Source: Alitta virens (Eukaryota > Annelida > Polychaeta > Phyllodocida > Nereididae). From it: DNA of 64,000 nt. Below are positions 43,496-57,358 of the stretch, piece by piece (the first letter of the stretch is position 1; each line of letters starts with the position of its first letter). The DNA lies in NCBI GenBank assembly GCA_932294295.1, contig OW028576.1, forward strand, positions 27,783,227 to 27,847,226. Direction: 5' to 3'. A program made the translations under genes and the position numbers. The notes beneath the pieces are model-generated. The model saw only the letters and a program-made list of their open reading frames with translations, was not told the origin of the DNA and ran no database searches.

Positions 43496-45620
43496 ATTAT
43501 TATTATTCTTCTGAAGAAGTAAAGGCTTATTACTCAGAAACTAATAAAGAGAGGGCTTTGGCACTTCAGGAGTGCACAGACAGCCAGAGCGCGCTTTGAA
43601 CAGCACAAATTTCATGACCAAATTTCATGACACTTCTGCGTAATTCACAAAAGAAAAAACAAATTTAAGAGCACGGTTTCAGGAAACTGGGCAGAGATAA
43701 TTCCATGGGAATTTTTCTCAAGATACCTTAGACAAATACGCAGTGCAGAAAGGAGTTTGAGCCAAATTGTGAGCCTGCTGACTGAACTATGAATTCTTTA
43801 AAAAAAGTAGTTCGAAATTTTCATGAAATTTTTTTTGAAAACCATAGAAGGAATAATGATATTGACTTGCAATTTCACACTTTTATAGTCCTACCCTAGG
43901 ACAACTACCATGCAAAAAATGAGCCCATTTGGTAAAGTGGTCTAGGTGGTACAGGGGTCCAAAGTTGCATTTTTTGACTGCTTATATCTCGGCTCCAAAT
44001 TGAGATACAGGAATCTCAAAGACATATTTAGAATCCTTGAAATGTTGTCTTTTCAGAAATGTATAGTAATATGCTCTAGGTAGTTCCGTTTGGAAAAGCG
44101 TCAGACATTGAAATTTTTTGTCACTTTTTGATTTTCTCAAAATGAAAAGGTCTAAAAAACACTAGAAGAACTGCTTGAATTCTCACCATTTTTTTTACAG
44201 ATATGTCCTCTAATGAGTACTATGTAAATGTGTAAGGGCAAGGGCTTTGCTTAAAAGGCTTAGGCTATAGAATTTTTTTTCAATCCAAATTTCAATAATT
44301 TTTAACTCCATTTCTATTCAACCAAATTTCATCCAACTGGTGTCATCATGCAGAGAAAAATCAGGACTTTACACAGGATACCTTGTTTATTCACCAACCT
44401 TAACCAGTTTTGAACCTTGAGGCAAAATTCTCTTTCCTATGTTATCCAATGGGGAGACCTACCTCCTACAACCCTGGACCGCTGAGTCAGCAATTTTTAC
44501 AATGAATGTTAGGAAGTTTACGTGTTTTGCCCAAAAAATGTATGAAAGACTTCTTCAATTTTCTTCATACTTTTCACATATATGTCCTGTTGGTAGTACT
44601 ACATGACTGTAAAAGGGCAATTCCCTTCATCAAACAGCTTAGGCACTAAAATGTTTTATCACTCATAAAGCCTGAATCACTTACTCAGAACCAAAATTTT
44701 GTTGATAGATTGAACAAAACAATTCACAGGAGTGCATATACATGTGCTTCAGAAATGTGAATTATTTCAGAATTCTAGGTCACAGAGTGTCCTATATATG
44801 CAATTTTCAGGCGTTTTGAACCTGGGTCCTATACAAGGTACAGTAACCAAAAAAAATATGTTCTTAAACCTTTTTTCATTATCTTTCTATACCTGTTTAG
44901 CTTGAGAGGTTAGGGCAATTATTTATGAGGTTTTCAGGTACTTTATTAATTGCTCTATTGGAAATTGAATAAAAAACCTTTAAAAAGCCAAAACCCAAAT
45001 TTTTTCATTGGATCAGTCCCAAAAAATGTATAAGTGTGTATATACATATGACTGAAAACAAAAACAAAAAATTTCAGAAATGTAGATCAAAGGGTCAAGG
45101 TTACAGTGTTTCCTACATATGTAGTTTTCATGCATTTTGAACTCAGGCCCAATGCAGAGAACAGAAAAACCCAATAGATATTTTTTGAAAGTCAGTGCTG
45201 GTGTGTGTTCATCTTATGAATAGTTTAAGACAATAAGGCAAAGATTTCTGAATTTATGAGAACAATTTGGAGTGAGGACACCTATTTTGCACCCCCATGA
45301 TATTGAGCAAGTGTGGACACCTAGTGGGCACCCCATGGTATGGCCCAATCGCACTCTGAACGGCACAAATTTCATGACCTTATTTCATGACACCTCTGCG
45401 CATTTCAGGGAATAAAAAAAAGCTTTTCTTCACAGTTCCAGGAAACTGGCCAGAGACAATGGCATGAAATTTTTTTTCAAGAGACCTTGGAGACTTCTCC
45501 AGTGCAGAAATTCATCGTACTGGACAAGAAAGATAAAAGGAAAGGAAAGTTTATCGTAATTGTCAGGGACAATTGCAAGTCTAGTTATAAACTTTCCGAA
45601 GGAAAGTTTATCTTATTATC
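43496..45620 (+). mobile_element. Family A element, copy 3 (diverged) and a 5' stub
   Basis: It starts inside the TTA spacer without a 5' palindrome unit, directly after copy 2. The body is clearly related but diverged throughout and holds an extra segment around 44940-45530 absent from copies 1 and 2. It ends with the hairpin and CTAG at 45591-45594, TT, then one more 5' unit (45597-45620) followed by unrelated DNA. Confidence 0.7.
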
Positions 45621-47650
45621 AGTCCAGTGAATTATCATGAAATGGTAGCCCTCTATCGCTACCAGCTAATTGGTAATGATAGAGAGGTCAACTGGGACAG
45701 CTCCACTTGTTTGGTAATGCTTGGAGGTTCATTTTTGCCTTAAAGTTATTTTTTAAATATGTTCCAATGCTCCTATTGACTTCAAACCTTCACTAAAAGT
45801 TGACCCAGGTTTTCTATTTTGCTCATAATTTTTTTTAACAAAAGTGATCGTAAGGAAAAAAAAGTGCTCGTAAGAGTTTGTTTTTATAAAATCTAGCGTT
45901 CCCGATGAAGCGGTAGCGCTAGACCTACGCCCTAAGTGGCAGTTAATCTTAGTTCACTGCAAAAGCACGAGAGGGCAGGCAGAGACACGCCCGAGTAACT
46001 TGACACCACAGCCAATTAAGATGCCCCCCCCCCCCTTGTGATCTCGTCACCCCATCAACATCCCGTGCCCTTGCCCAGCCCACTTAATCTTGAATCACTT
46101 AATGTCGCATATAATATGGAACAATAAGTGGACTAACAAAACAAAGGAACTATGTTTACATGCTACATATGGTTTAACAGTATGGGGTGCTGGGTTTACT
46201 TATGTTTTAATAGTAAACAGGTAATACCCTCAAATTATCAATGACATATTTAAAAGCTATGACAAACATAGTCATGAAATAAGGCCTCTTCAAATTCTTA
46301 GGATTCCATTCTTTCATTCCGCAAATTTACAGAGATTATTTGTTTTAAGATATACGTAAAGAAAAGACTGAAACATCATACATATGTTAACAATATTCCA
46401 GGTATTTTCGAAATACATTTTCCATTATCAATTAATGGTGATAGTAGGGGCTACGAGACAGAGGGACATGTTTCCCCTGCCCCGACCTTAAATTGAGGAC
46501 TGTTCTCCCTCCCCCCCCCCAACCACTTTTTTTGCGGCAAACAAGGCCGAGGGGTTGTGTTATGCGTACTAGGTATGTTTAAATCAATTTTTTATTGTGT
46601 TAAACTATTCTTAAACTATTACAATGACATTTTAAGCACCGTGTGATGTATTTTTCCGAGATGCCTAGAAAACACTGGTAAATAAACACTTGTGAATAAA
46701 CACAGATCAATAAACACAGATCAATAAACACAAGTGAATAAACACTGGTGAATAAAAACTGGTGAATTGAGCACTACTTATTCTTTTTTCTGCTTTTTGT
46801 ATCGACTCCAAATTGCATTGTATTTATTTTTCTATTTATTTAATTTAACATATACAGTTACATGACTAAATTCCAGTTAGGCCAGCTTCACTTCATTTAC
46901 CAAAATTCTAGAATTGGGGGTGGGGGCAGTGCATAAACATCTCATTAACCAAAATTGTGTTTATAGCAACCCACTTTAGTCAATACATATATGCATGTGC
47001 AATATATGCTGTCAATTTTGTGAATTGCATGAACAAACATATATGGATGAGTCTGTATAAGGTGTACATTAGCTGTAAAACTTCAAAGAAGTGGTTTCCT
47101 GAGGCTCTAACCATTCAATAAGTTAAGTTTATCACTGTCACACACAAGGTGTGTTATAAAGACTCTCACATTTCAGAAATTATAGTATGTCCACAGCTAC
47201 TTCCATCATAATTATTTTGTTACTATATAGGAAGTTAGTAAGCCGCATTCATGTACAGTGGAAACCCGCAATGGCGACGACCCTTGGGACCCCCCCCCCC
47301 CTAAATGGTCATAATATGGGGGTGGTCGTAATTCTGAAATGAACTGATAATGCAGTGTACCTGCCACGCCCCCTAATGGCCAAGTGAGGTGTGCTCGCTC
47401 AAGCGGAACTCGATTTTCACTTATAGACGGCAATTACAGATACAGTAAATGTTTCAGTTTAAGCAGTAGGTGCAGTACATCAACTAGAATTAACTTGGGC
47501 TTTGCTAATTGCACTTCAGTGCTGACATTTATGGACAGGTCAGTTTTGAATACAGTTCAATTACAGTTCAATGAATGTGTTACAACTGCAGTGACACTGA
47601 ATATCTTCAAAGTACAGTGTTACATGCAATTGAGTGAATTGTCAATTGGT
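45621..47650. other. Intergenic, no gene seen
   Basis: Unassigned DNA with short C runs (46025, 46510, 47290), a cluster of AATAAACAC-type short repeats at 46680-46770, and no ORF or exon that I can support. Confidence 0.6.
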
Positions 47651-47651
47651 A

Positions 47652-50555
47652 ATAGTTGATTAGAATTGAAGCATTCCCGTAAAGAGAGTGATGCTATGCA
47701 ACATAGATTAGCATTCCCATCTATATGGTAATGGTTGATTAGAATGAAGCATTTCCTGAAAAACAGTAATGCCATGCAACATAGATGAGCATTCCCATCT
47801 ATATGGTAATGCTGGACTAGAACTGAAGCATTCCCTGAAAAACAGTAATGCCATGCAACATAGATGAGCATTCCCATCTATATGGTAATGGTTGATTAGA
47901 CATGAAGCATTCCCTGATAAACAGTAATGCAATGCAACATAGATGAGCATTCCCATCTATATGGTAATGGTTGATTAGACATGAAGCATTCCCTGATAAA
48001 CAGTAATGCCATGCAACATAGATGAGCATTCCCATCTATATGGTAATGGTTGATTAGACATGAAGCATTCCCTGATAAACAGTAATGCCATGCAACATAG
48101 ATGAGCATTCCCATCTATATGGTAATGGTTGATTAGACATGAAGCATTCCCTGAAAAACAGTAATGCCATGCAACATAGATGAGCATTCCCATCTATATG
48201 GTAATGGTTGATTAGACATGAAGCATTCCCTGATAAACAGTAATGCCATGCAACATAGATGAGCATTCCCATCTATATGGTAATGGTTGATTAGACATGA
48301 AGCATTCCCTGAAAAACACTAATGCCATGCAACATAGATGAGCATTCCCATCTATATGGTAATGGTTGATTAGACATGAAGCATTCCCTGATAAACAGTA
48401 ATGCCATGCAACATAGATGAGCATTCCCATCTATATGGTAATGGTTGATTAGACATGAAGCATTCCCTGATAAACAGTAATGCCATGCAACATAGATGAG
48501 CATTCCCATCTATATGGTAATGGTTGATTAGACATGAAGCATTCCCTGATAAACAGTAATGCCATGCAACATAGATGAGCATTCCCATCTATATGGTAAT
48601 GGTTGATTAGACATGAAGCATTCCCTGAAAAACAGTAATGCCATGCAACATAGATGAGCATTCCCATCTATATGGTAATGGTTGATTAGACATGAAGCAT
48701 TCCCTGATAAACAGTAATGCCATGCAACATAGATGAGCATTCCCATCTATATGGTAATGGTTGATTAGACATGAAGCATTCCCTGAAAAACAGTAATGCC
48801 ATGCAACATAGATGAGCATTCCCATCTATATGGTAATGGTTGATTAGACATGAAGCATTCCCTGATAAACAGTAATGCCATGCAACATAGATGAGCATTC
48901 CCATCTATATGGTAATGGTTGATTAGACATGAAGCATTCCCTGATAAACAGTAATGCCATGCAACATAGATGAGCATTCCCATCTATATGGTAATGGTTG
49001 ATTAGACATGAAGCATTCCCTGATAAACAGTTATGCCATGCAACATAGATGAGCATTCCCATCTATATGGTAATGGTTGATTAGACATGAAGCATTCCCT
49101 GATAAACAGTAATGCCATGCAACATAGATGAGCATTCCCATCTATATGGTAATGGTTGATTAGACATGAAGCATTCCCTGATAAGATAAACAGTAATGCC
49201 ATGCAACATAGATGAGCATTCCCATCTATATGGTAATGGTTGATTAGACATGAAGCATTCCCTGATAAACAGTAATGCCATGCAACATAGATGAGCATTC
49301 CCATCTATATGGTAATGGTTAATTAGACATGAAGCATTCCCTGAAAAACAGTAATGCCATGCAACATAGATGAGCATTCCCATCTATATGGTAATGGTTG
49401 ATTAGACATGAAGCATTCCCTGAAAAACAGTAATGCCATGCAACATAGATGAGCATTCCCATCTATATGGTAATGGTTGATTAGACATGAAGCATTCCCT
49501 GAAAAACAGTAATGCCATGCAACATAGATGAGCATTCCCATCTATATGGTAATGCTGGACTAGAACTGAAGCATTCCCTGAAAAACAGTAATGCCATGCA
49601 ACATAGATGAGCATTCCCATCTATATGGTAATGGTTGATTATACTTGAAGCACTTCCTGAAAAACAGTAATGCTATGCAACATAGATGAGCATTCCCATC
49701 TATATGGTAATGGTTGATTAGACATGAAGCATTCCCTGAAAAACAGTAATGCCATGCAACATAGATGAGCACTCCCATCTATATGGTAATGCTGGACTAG
49801 AACTGAAGCATTCCCTGAAAAACAGTAATGCCATGCAACATAGATGAGCATTCCCATCTATATGGTAATGGTTGATTAGACATGAAGCATTCCCTGAAAA
49901 ACAGTAATGCTATGCAAGATAGATGAGCATTCCCATCTATATGGTAATGGCTGATTAGACATGAAGCATTCCCTGAAAAACAGTAATGCCATGCAACATA
50001 GATGAGCATTCCCATCTATATGGTAATGCTGGACTAGAACTGAAGCATTCCCTGAAAAACAGTAATGCCATGCAACATAGATGAGCATTCCCATCTATAT
50101 GGTAATGGCTGATTAGACATGAAGCATTCCCTGAAAAACAGTAATGCCATGCAACATAGATGAGCATTCCCATCTATATGGTAATGCTGGACTAGAACTG
50201 AAGCATTCCCTGAAAAACAGTAATGCCATGCAACATAGATGAGCATTCCCACCTATATGGTAATGGTTGATGTAACATAAATGAGCACTCCCATCTATAT
50301 GGTAATGCTGAACTAGAACTGAAGCATTCCCTGGAAAACAGTAATGCTATGCAACATAGATGATCATTCCCATCTATATGGTAATGCTGGACTAGAACTG
50401 AAGCATTCCCTGAAAAACAGTAATGCCATGCAACATAGATGAGCATTCCCATCTATATGGTAATGCTGGACTAGAACTGAAGCATTCCCTGAAAAACAGT
50501 AATGCCATGCAACATAGATGATCATTCCCATCTATATGGTAATGCTGGGTTAGAA
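47652..50555. repeat. Satellite array, 79-bp unit, about 37 copies
   Basis: The unit includes GAAGCATTCCCTGA, AACAGTAATGCCATGCAAC and ATAGATGAGCATTCCCATC, with a short internal inverted repeat (ATAGATG/CATCTAT). Two variants alternate: one with GGTTGATTAGACATGAAG, one with GCTGGACTAGAACTGAAG. The centre (about 47870-49540) is nearly homogeneous, the edges are diverged; the right third mixes both variants. Irregularities: a 5-bp duplication near 49180 and a shortened unit at 50262-50290. The many 72-codon frames through it are only the repeat read in three phases (79 is not a multiple of 3). Confidence 0.95.
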
Positions 50556-50841
50556 CAGAATCATTGCCGCCATAGTTATCGATATTTCTAATTTTGTATT
50601 TCATCATATATTGAAAACATTTTCAAGTAAAACCTTCCCTATGAACTATATCTGGATACGCCACTGGAATTGCTGCTAACCCCTCCCCCTCTCCTCACCC
50701 CTCTTCAGCCAATCACTGAAAGGGGTGTTGTTTATCTGTTAGCTGTCCCCACCAGCACATAAGAAGGACCTCCTCCATAAATATTTATCATTTTACCCTC
50801 AGTTGAGATAGGATACACTTGGACCACAGAATATTGTTGCA

Positions 50842-53800
50842 ATGGAGGTGAGTAAATAAAATTTGACATCCTCATTTTAATCCAGACAAGTTGAGCTTAA
50901 AAATATTTACACCAAAGCATGATTGAATATCATCTTAATTAAATTCAATGCAAATTTAAGCTAACGTCATATTTTATTCCAGATGTAGAAACCATATTAT
51001 TCAAAATAAATTTATGTTTCACTACTCTTTATGTAGGCCTAAGACAGTGATATTGTTTATATTATTAAAGCTTTAGTATTTTCAAAATTAACCAATTTCA
51101 TCCAATAAAGTTAGTTCAATACAGGAAAAAAACATGAGAGTGTAATCTCAACAAGGTGGTATATTTGTATCACTTTGTTTTTCAGGATGGTATGGGTGGC
51201 TCAAGTCCCCAAGCTGCAGCAGCCAACTCACCCAAGTAAGTTATTTCTTCATATATATTGCTCAAAATGTCTGGACTTAGCAACTAGAACTACATTTTGT
51301 TGTACATAAGTATAAGTATACAGCCAACTTTTGACAAATGTTTTACGAATTTTGACATGGACTTGCCCTATAGATTTTTAAGAGATTACTCCTGTTAAAC
51401 TGTCGTTGATTGTAGAGAATCTTTAAAACTTGACAGGAGTCCATTTAATCGAGACTGGAGGCCACCTCTTGATAACGGAATGAAGAGGGCACGACAGCAA
51501 AGCCTTGTTCGCAAGAAAAAGTGTATGCGAATACAGCAGGCACTGAAGGCCTGCAGGAAGATGGCAAGTTTTCGTGACGGTGGACACAGAATTGAGTATG
51601 CAACTATTGTGGTGACATACAGTCCTGCACCCACAGGCCAATCCGGGGAACGGTTGACAGCCATAAAACTTGAAGGATGCGGTGAGGTATGTAATCAGTG
51701 ATGGCCCTCCCTTGAAAAAAAGACTGCCCAGCTAAAATGTCACATTGTTTGGCATTGCTAACAGTCATTTTTAACAATGTTGGGCCAACATAACATGCTA
51801 TCTGAGATATATACTACACTAGTTTCTAAACAATTCTATATTATGTAGTTTACATGGCAGACTCTTTTCTCCGTGTTTATAAAATTGATTTGTACAATTT
51901 GGTAGCATTTGGTATGTTTCACCAGTGATTGTCTGCATATTTGGAAGCCATCAGACCATGCAATTGACTGACAAACTTGTTATCGCATTATAGGACATCC
52001 CCTTCTTTGACATATTTTTGATGTTAACATATAAAGCTAAGATTACAGTAACTTCTTATCCAAGCATCTTTCTGAAGTGTTATCTTTAGATCCATTTAGA
52101 AGTGGGTGGGGCAGGTCATCAAGCACTGGGCGACAAAGAAGAGAGAGGAGTGTATACTGCTGCAGAAAAATGCATTATCAGCTGTGTCATTATCATCAGA
52201 TACCATAAAATTTATGAGATTCCATAGCGCATTTTAAGCAGAGTTGGTCAAAAGCCCTTAATTGGTTAATGATCCATCATATCTTTTGAAGTCCTGTGTA
52301 CCCAGTAGCCTAGCCGTGAAGTTCCTTCTCTGAGTTGAGATTTTTAAGGTGAATTAAAACGTTAAACTGTGATCTCTTGGTCATATTATATTTAAGATTT
52401 GTAAAACTGATATGAAAAATACTGGTCCCAGTACATACATTTTCAATTCCAAATTCCATTCGTGATTAATCATGGTCATTTTTCATAGTCGTAAAAGCAC
52501 TGTAAAAAAAGTGACTTGCATTTACCAAATACATACATGAATCTAGATGGTCTGAGAGACTGGAAGGGGTATACAATGATTTATTCGAAATATTATACAA
52601 TCAAATAGGAGCAGATTAGATGAATAAATTACATATTTTTAGAAAAGACAACAAAACAGCAGACTGAAAATGTAGACAAATTGACTGTTTCTAGAATGAC
52701 TTAATCTATGGATGTTATACTTAGTCAATATCATGTAAAGTGTGTTTCTGTGTCAGATGTTAGTCATTATGAACTAAAGAAGGTTTGGACACTTTAAAAG
52801 TAATGTATACACTCCGCTTCAGTGAGCACACCCCATCAACACCAAACCGTTTTGCATCAGCAGCAATTAAATACCCAAATCCAAGTTTTTTTCTTTTTTG
52901 TTGTTTCTTGTTGTAGAACATTCGTACGTGTACCATCATCAGTGAATTCTCCTTGATTTTAACATTCTGGAAGTTTTAGGCTTAACATGCTGATACAAGT
53001 TTGTGATTCAGTATAAAATAACTCAAGATGCCGTGAAGATCCCATAAGTTGGACCATATTCATCTGAAAGCTGTATACCCTGCCTTAAGGGTCGAAACAA
53101 CCATTATAATTGATTGCATTGCCACGCCCCCTGCTAGTATTGGGGCCTAAAAGCTATGTGATGTCACAATACTGCAAGCCAGATGACTCGCCTTTTATGC
53201 TCCTGCTGGTTATAGGCCTATCTTATAAAACAACACCAGAGTAACTCTGGGTTTGGCATCGCTTAAGAGGGGGCAGTAGCCACTGATATATCTGTAATCA
53301 GCCTATTTCTGCTGTGTAAATATGGAAAATTCAGTTTTTTCCTTTTGATAATTGCAGGAAATTTTGTTTCATGTCCTAGTTTCGAATGCACGAGTTGATT
53401 TCGGATCATGGTGAAAATAAGTAAAGTGCACTTTGCAAAGCAGCATTTTTTGCCAATTTTCCAATTCATAATTCGTTTTCTCCCTAACAAAAACACATTT
53501 AAAAATTTCATATTATCAAGTTGTATAGAATTTGAAATAATAACATATATAATAAGTAGCTAAATATTGTATGTATTCTCAAATTTGCAGTCTACTATAG
53601 ATGTCTAGATTTAGAAAAAAGTGGATTTTTTGGCAAATTGTAGGTAAAATTTAGATCATACCTTTTTTTTATAGGCCTACTCCACATTTAATAAAATATT
53701 GAACTGCTTATCAATTTTCATTAAATGTTTTGGTAATATTATTTTAAAGATAGGCGAGTCAGGTTTCTATCACAACAAAAAATGTTCCAGATTTGTACAG

Positions 53801-56800
53801 TGGTGGAGCTGCAATGCAACCGTTGGTTATGTCCTATTTTTCCACTCATGCCACAGAGACACCTATGATATTCAAGATATTGAACTCATAGATGTCAATA
53901 TTGTATGTATTACATTAGCTGGACAAATTATATTCTATGGATTCATGCAATAGGCAGCTCCATAACTTATTGATAAATACTTGTAGTTCTTACGATTTCA
54001 AAATTTCTGAAAAATCAGACACATTAAAACATAATCGATAGGTATGGTCAAGAATATGTGAAGGAAAAACCATGATTATCAAAAAGTAAGATCCTTAGAT
54101 AGTTTGACACAAAAAATGAAGTATAATGCAATCATACAATAAGTATATTTGCAAAGTGATATATAGAATGTAAAATTTACCTACTGGTTTTGTTTGTCAT
54201 TTCATATGAGAGGGTGTCTAGAATATTATATTGCACTGAAAACTTGTTGTGGATTTGATATATACGAGACAATTAAAAGCCTTAGATTAATCAAACATCA
54301 CAGTAATTAGACCTAGTCAAAATATCAAAAACCAATGTAAGATATAGCATGCCCTAGCATTTCAGTTTTATGCCCTTGTTCCATGAGTGCATTTTGCATC
54401 TTCATGAGCTTATGTTATAACGCTATGGGTTGGAGAGGGGGGTGGTGGAAAGGGTGTGACTATCTGAGGTCCAGCTGTTGCTATGCGTTGCTAGGGAGGG
54501 AGATATTCTAAATTACAGGCTGTACAAGATTTCAGACAAATGGTCAGTCACATTAAAACTACAATTTATAATTTGAAACAGCCTTCTTAAATCAATAAAG
54601 TTCTATGCCTGCAATCAGTATTTATATTAGGTTCATGTATAGTTTATCAAAGGTGGTATAATGTTAAGTGATTAAGCATTGTTAATAACTATTGTTGAAA
54701 AGAAATTAGCCCTCTTACTTTTTTTTGACTATGCTATAGTTAAACAAAGCATAAATAATCTTTTGAATGTCTTAAAGATGTTGTCAATACAGTGGTCAAT
54801 TGGGTATTAAGGTAAAATTCAAAGAAGCGTGCATATGGAGGGTGGGATATTATGTCCTATATTCACCCCCATCAAAATCCGATAGTCTGTGACCCCTAGT
54901 CTAAGACTTAAAAATCTCATGCATGCCCTATAAGAGTTTTAATATATATTAACTATTGTTTACAATGAATTGACTAGAATAACCTTTTAAAAATAGGTGA
55001 TCTGAATTGCCCTTTCTCATAACCAATGGTGTTATATTGCCATGTCAATACATTTTATGCGCAGATTTTGATGAACTACGTCTGTGAGAAATGATTGTAA
55101 CACCGTGATATGAATAAATTACATGCAATAAACAACAAATATTCTGCAGTAAGTGACCTAATTATTTTGATTTCATATATTTTTAAGGTATATGAAAGAG
55201 TGAAATTGGGTGGTTTGGATCCCCTTAATGAAGTACAAAGGACCCGTCTAAACAGGAAATCTGACATCCTCCATGAAGTTGTACCAGAGGTGCTTCCAAC
55301 TGTAATAGCCCAGGAAGAGATGCCTGCAGCAAAACGTGCTGCTTCAGCAGCACTCCAACTGGAACAGCTGCGCCAGATGAATCTGAATGTAAATGCCATT
55401 GCATCACAGGAAGGTAATCTTTATTACTTCCTCATGCTACATATACCATTTTTTGCAGATGTCAATTTCAAAAGTCACCATGGCAATACACCAGCATAAT
55501 AAAAGGTGTTTGATGCACACAACAGTTCACTTCTATCCTGTTTATAACACTTGCAAGGTACCCGGGGGCCATTATTAGGCTGGACATAAATATGTGTAAC
55601 CATGACTTACAAGAAGTTAAATTGAATAACAAATGTTTAAACATCAGGAGTGAGTAGATTTTTGTTTATGCATTTTAAATTTTATTTCAGTTTTGTCAGC
55701 TGGGATAGGGAACAAAACCACCAAAAAGGTATGTTTCTGATTCATATATAGTGTGCCTTATTTTCATCTATTTGTATTCACTGACACAATGTTACATATT
55801 AAAGATATAATGTTATGAATTATATTTCAGACACCGAAACCTCGACGTGGAGCTCAACAGGTAGCCAAAACACAGTCAAGCAGTGAGAAGTCACTTAACC
55901 AGCAGGTGATCTTCTCTCTTAAATTTTGCAAATATCCCGAGTAGGAAGAAGTTGAATAATTATTTTTATTGGCTAGATCCCTCAGAATAATAGGAAAGCT
56001 ATTATGGTGGGTTATATATAGCTAAAGCTGAAGTACATATAACTAAGGCTAAACTTTCACAGTGAATAACTAAGTTTGAGGCATACAGTAACAAATATTT
56101 GTACTTTTTTTTCAGTTACATGTGGTCATCACACCAATCAAGGATAGAAACCAAGACAAGGAAAACAATGTCACTCCAGGACGGAGAACTGCACGAAAGA
56201 ATGTTAGTATGTTACATTAACATTGACTTTACCAAATAAAGCTATTAATGCTGCACAGGAAATGCATGCACTGTATAAGAATGTATGAAATATATGTCAA
56301 TGTATTTCCAGGCGATAACACCAGTGAAAATCTCAAGAGTAGAAGTGCCTTGCCATGATTCATCAGATGACGAACCTTTGGCAGGTAAATGTTCCTTTAA
56401 GTTAATACCTCTTCCCATGTGAATGAGTAGTTCAGTGTTCAAATTCAAATGCAAATACAAATGCATTTAAAGAAATTGAAGTGCACTGCTTGCCCAGAGG
56501 TAGTTAACTAGCAAATGGAGAAATGGATTGCAAATAAATATGATTTTGAAAAAAAAGTTCTTTGTCTACATGCAACCTATAGTGTTGCATCGGATGGGGG
56601 AGGGGGGGGGGGGTGGGTGAGAAGGGCTGAGGCTGTACCAAGGGTATCATGGCCATGGAGAGGAGGACCAGAAGACGGTGAGCTGATAACATGACCCCTC
56701 CCCCCGCCATCAGCGATGCTAAAAATCATTTCAAAAGTTCCTATATGTGCATTGCACTTGGGCAATTGATACCTTTCAACCCAGTGTATGCACATTACTT

Positions 56801-57358
56801 GATTGCTTCTACTCGGAATAAAATACATATAATAAAAATATATATGTAAGACATGAGTGTTATATGCTTGAAAGTTGTCATTCAGTCATGTAGTTCCATT
56901 GCATTCTCTATTCTGTCATTTCTTCAAGAGCATATATTAATTTTTTTTATTATTTCTCAAGAGCCTCTTCCTGCCACCAACAGTTTGGAAGACACATGTC
57001 TTTTTAAGGAGGGAGACTGGGTTGATGCCCTATTCAAAAGAAAACAAGGGAAACTCTCCATCTTTAAGGGCAAGGTGCGTGTAATAAAAACATTTGCATA
57101 TACAAATGTATGTCAAACAATCACATCTGCTTTGAACATTAGTTGATGGTTCATGTGCCCATTATCTTTTCTGACATTTTTTAGGTTGTGGAAGTGGATT
57201 CAAATCTCAAGGAGGCGCGTGTAAATTTCCTAACTGCTGGCATTGGAGGTTGTTACGTCTTTCCCGAAGTGCAAGATGATGCTTGGATGGGATTTGCTGA
57301 TCTCTTCAGAATTGCAAGCCCTAAAATGGCATCACGACAACGGCACTTCTTTCATTAA
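50842..57358 (+). CDS. Ten-exon gene, 363-aa protein with C-terminal SH3/Tudor-like segment
   Basis: Exons: 50842-50847, 51186-51235, 51437-51686, 55188-55413, 55691-55728, 55831-55905, 56116-56202, 56312-56384, 56962-57074, 57185-57358. All introns are GT...AG, every phase matches, and the sum is 1092 bp with TAA at 57356-57358. The first exon encodes only Met-Glu. The N-terminus is Arg/Lys-rich (RKKKCMRIQQALKACRK); the middle is low-complexity with KTPKPRRG, NVTPGRRTARKN and SSDDEPLA, resembling nuclear regulatory or chromatin proteins; the C-terminal 90 residues (GDWVDALF, FKGKVVEVD, YVFPEV) have the look of a small SH3/Tudor-like barrel of the kind also found beside invertebrate transposases. 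Function unknown. AATAAA follows near 57385. Confidence 0.8.
51687..55187 (+). other. Large intron 3, no internal gene seen
   Basis: A 3.5-kb intron of the ten-exon gene. It contains one copy of a dispersed repeat (53231-53285) and a segment near 52240-52370 resembling 60060-60180, but no ORF with support. Confidence 0.55.
53231..53285. repeat. Dispersed repeat, related to 63931-63985
   Basis: Both stretches share CCAG(A/T)GTAACTCTG, TTGGCATC and CTTAAGA with GGGGCAGTA in the same order and spacing, about 85% alike by eye. Probably an end of a SINE or MITE-like family. Confidence 0.55.

Noticed and set aside
47652..50555. Regular direct repeats that could suggest a CRISPR array
   Set aside because: The units are contiguous with no variable spacers, and the context is eukaryotic; this is a satellite.
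47620..50607. A ladder of ~72-codon minus-strand ORFs
   Set aside because: They are the 79-bp satellite read in three phases; each ends where the phase returns to the same stop.
51395..51664. Minus-strand ORF across exon 3 of the ten-exon gene
   Set aside because: It is the antisense shadow of a well-supported exon.
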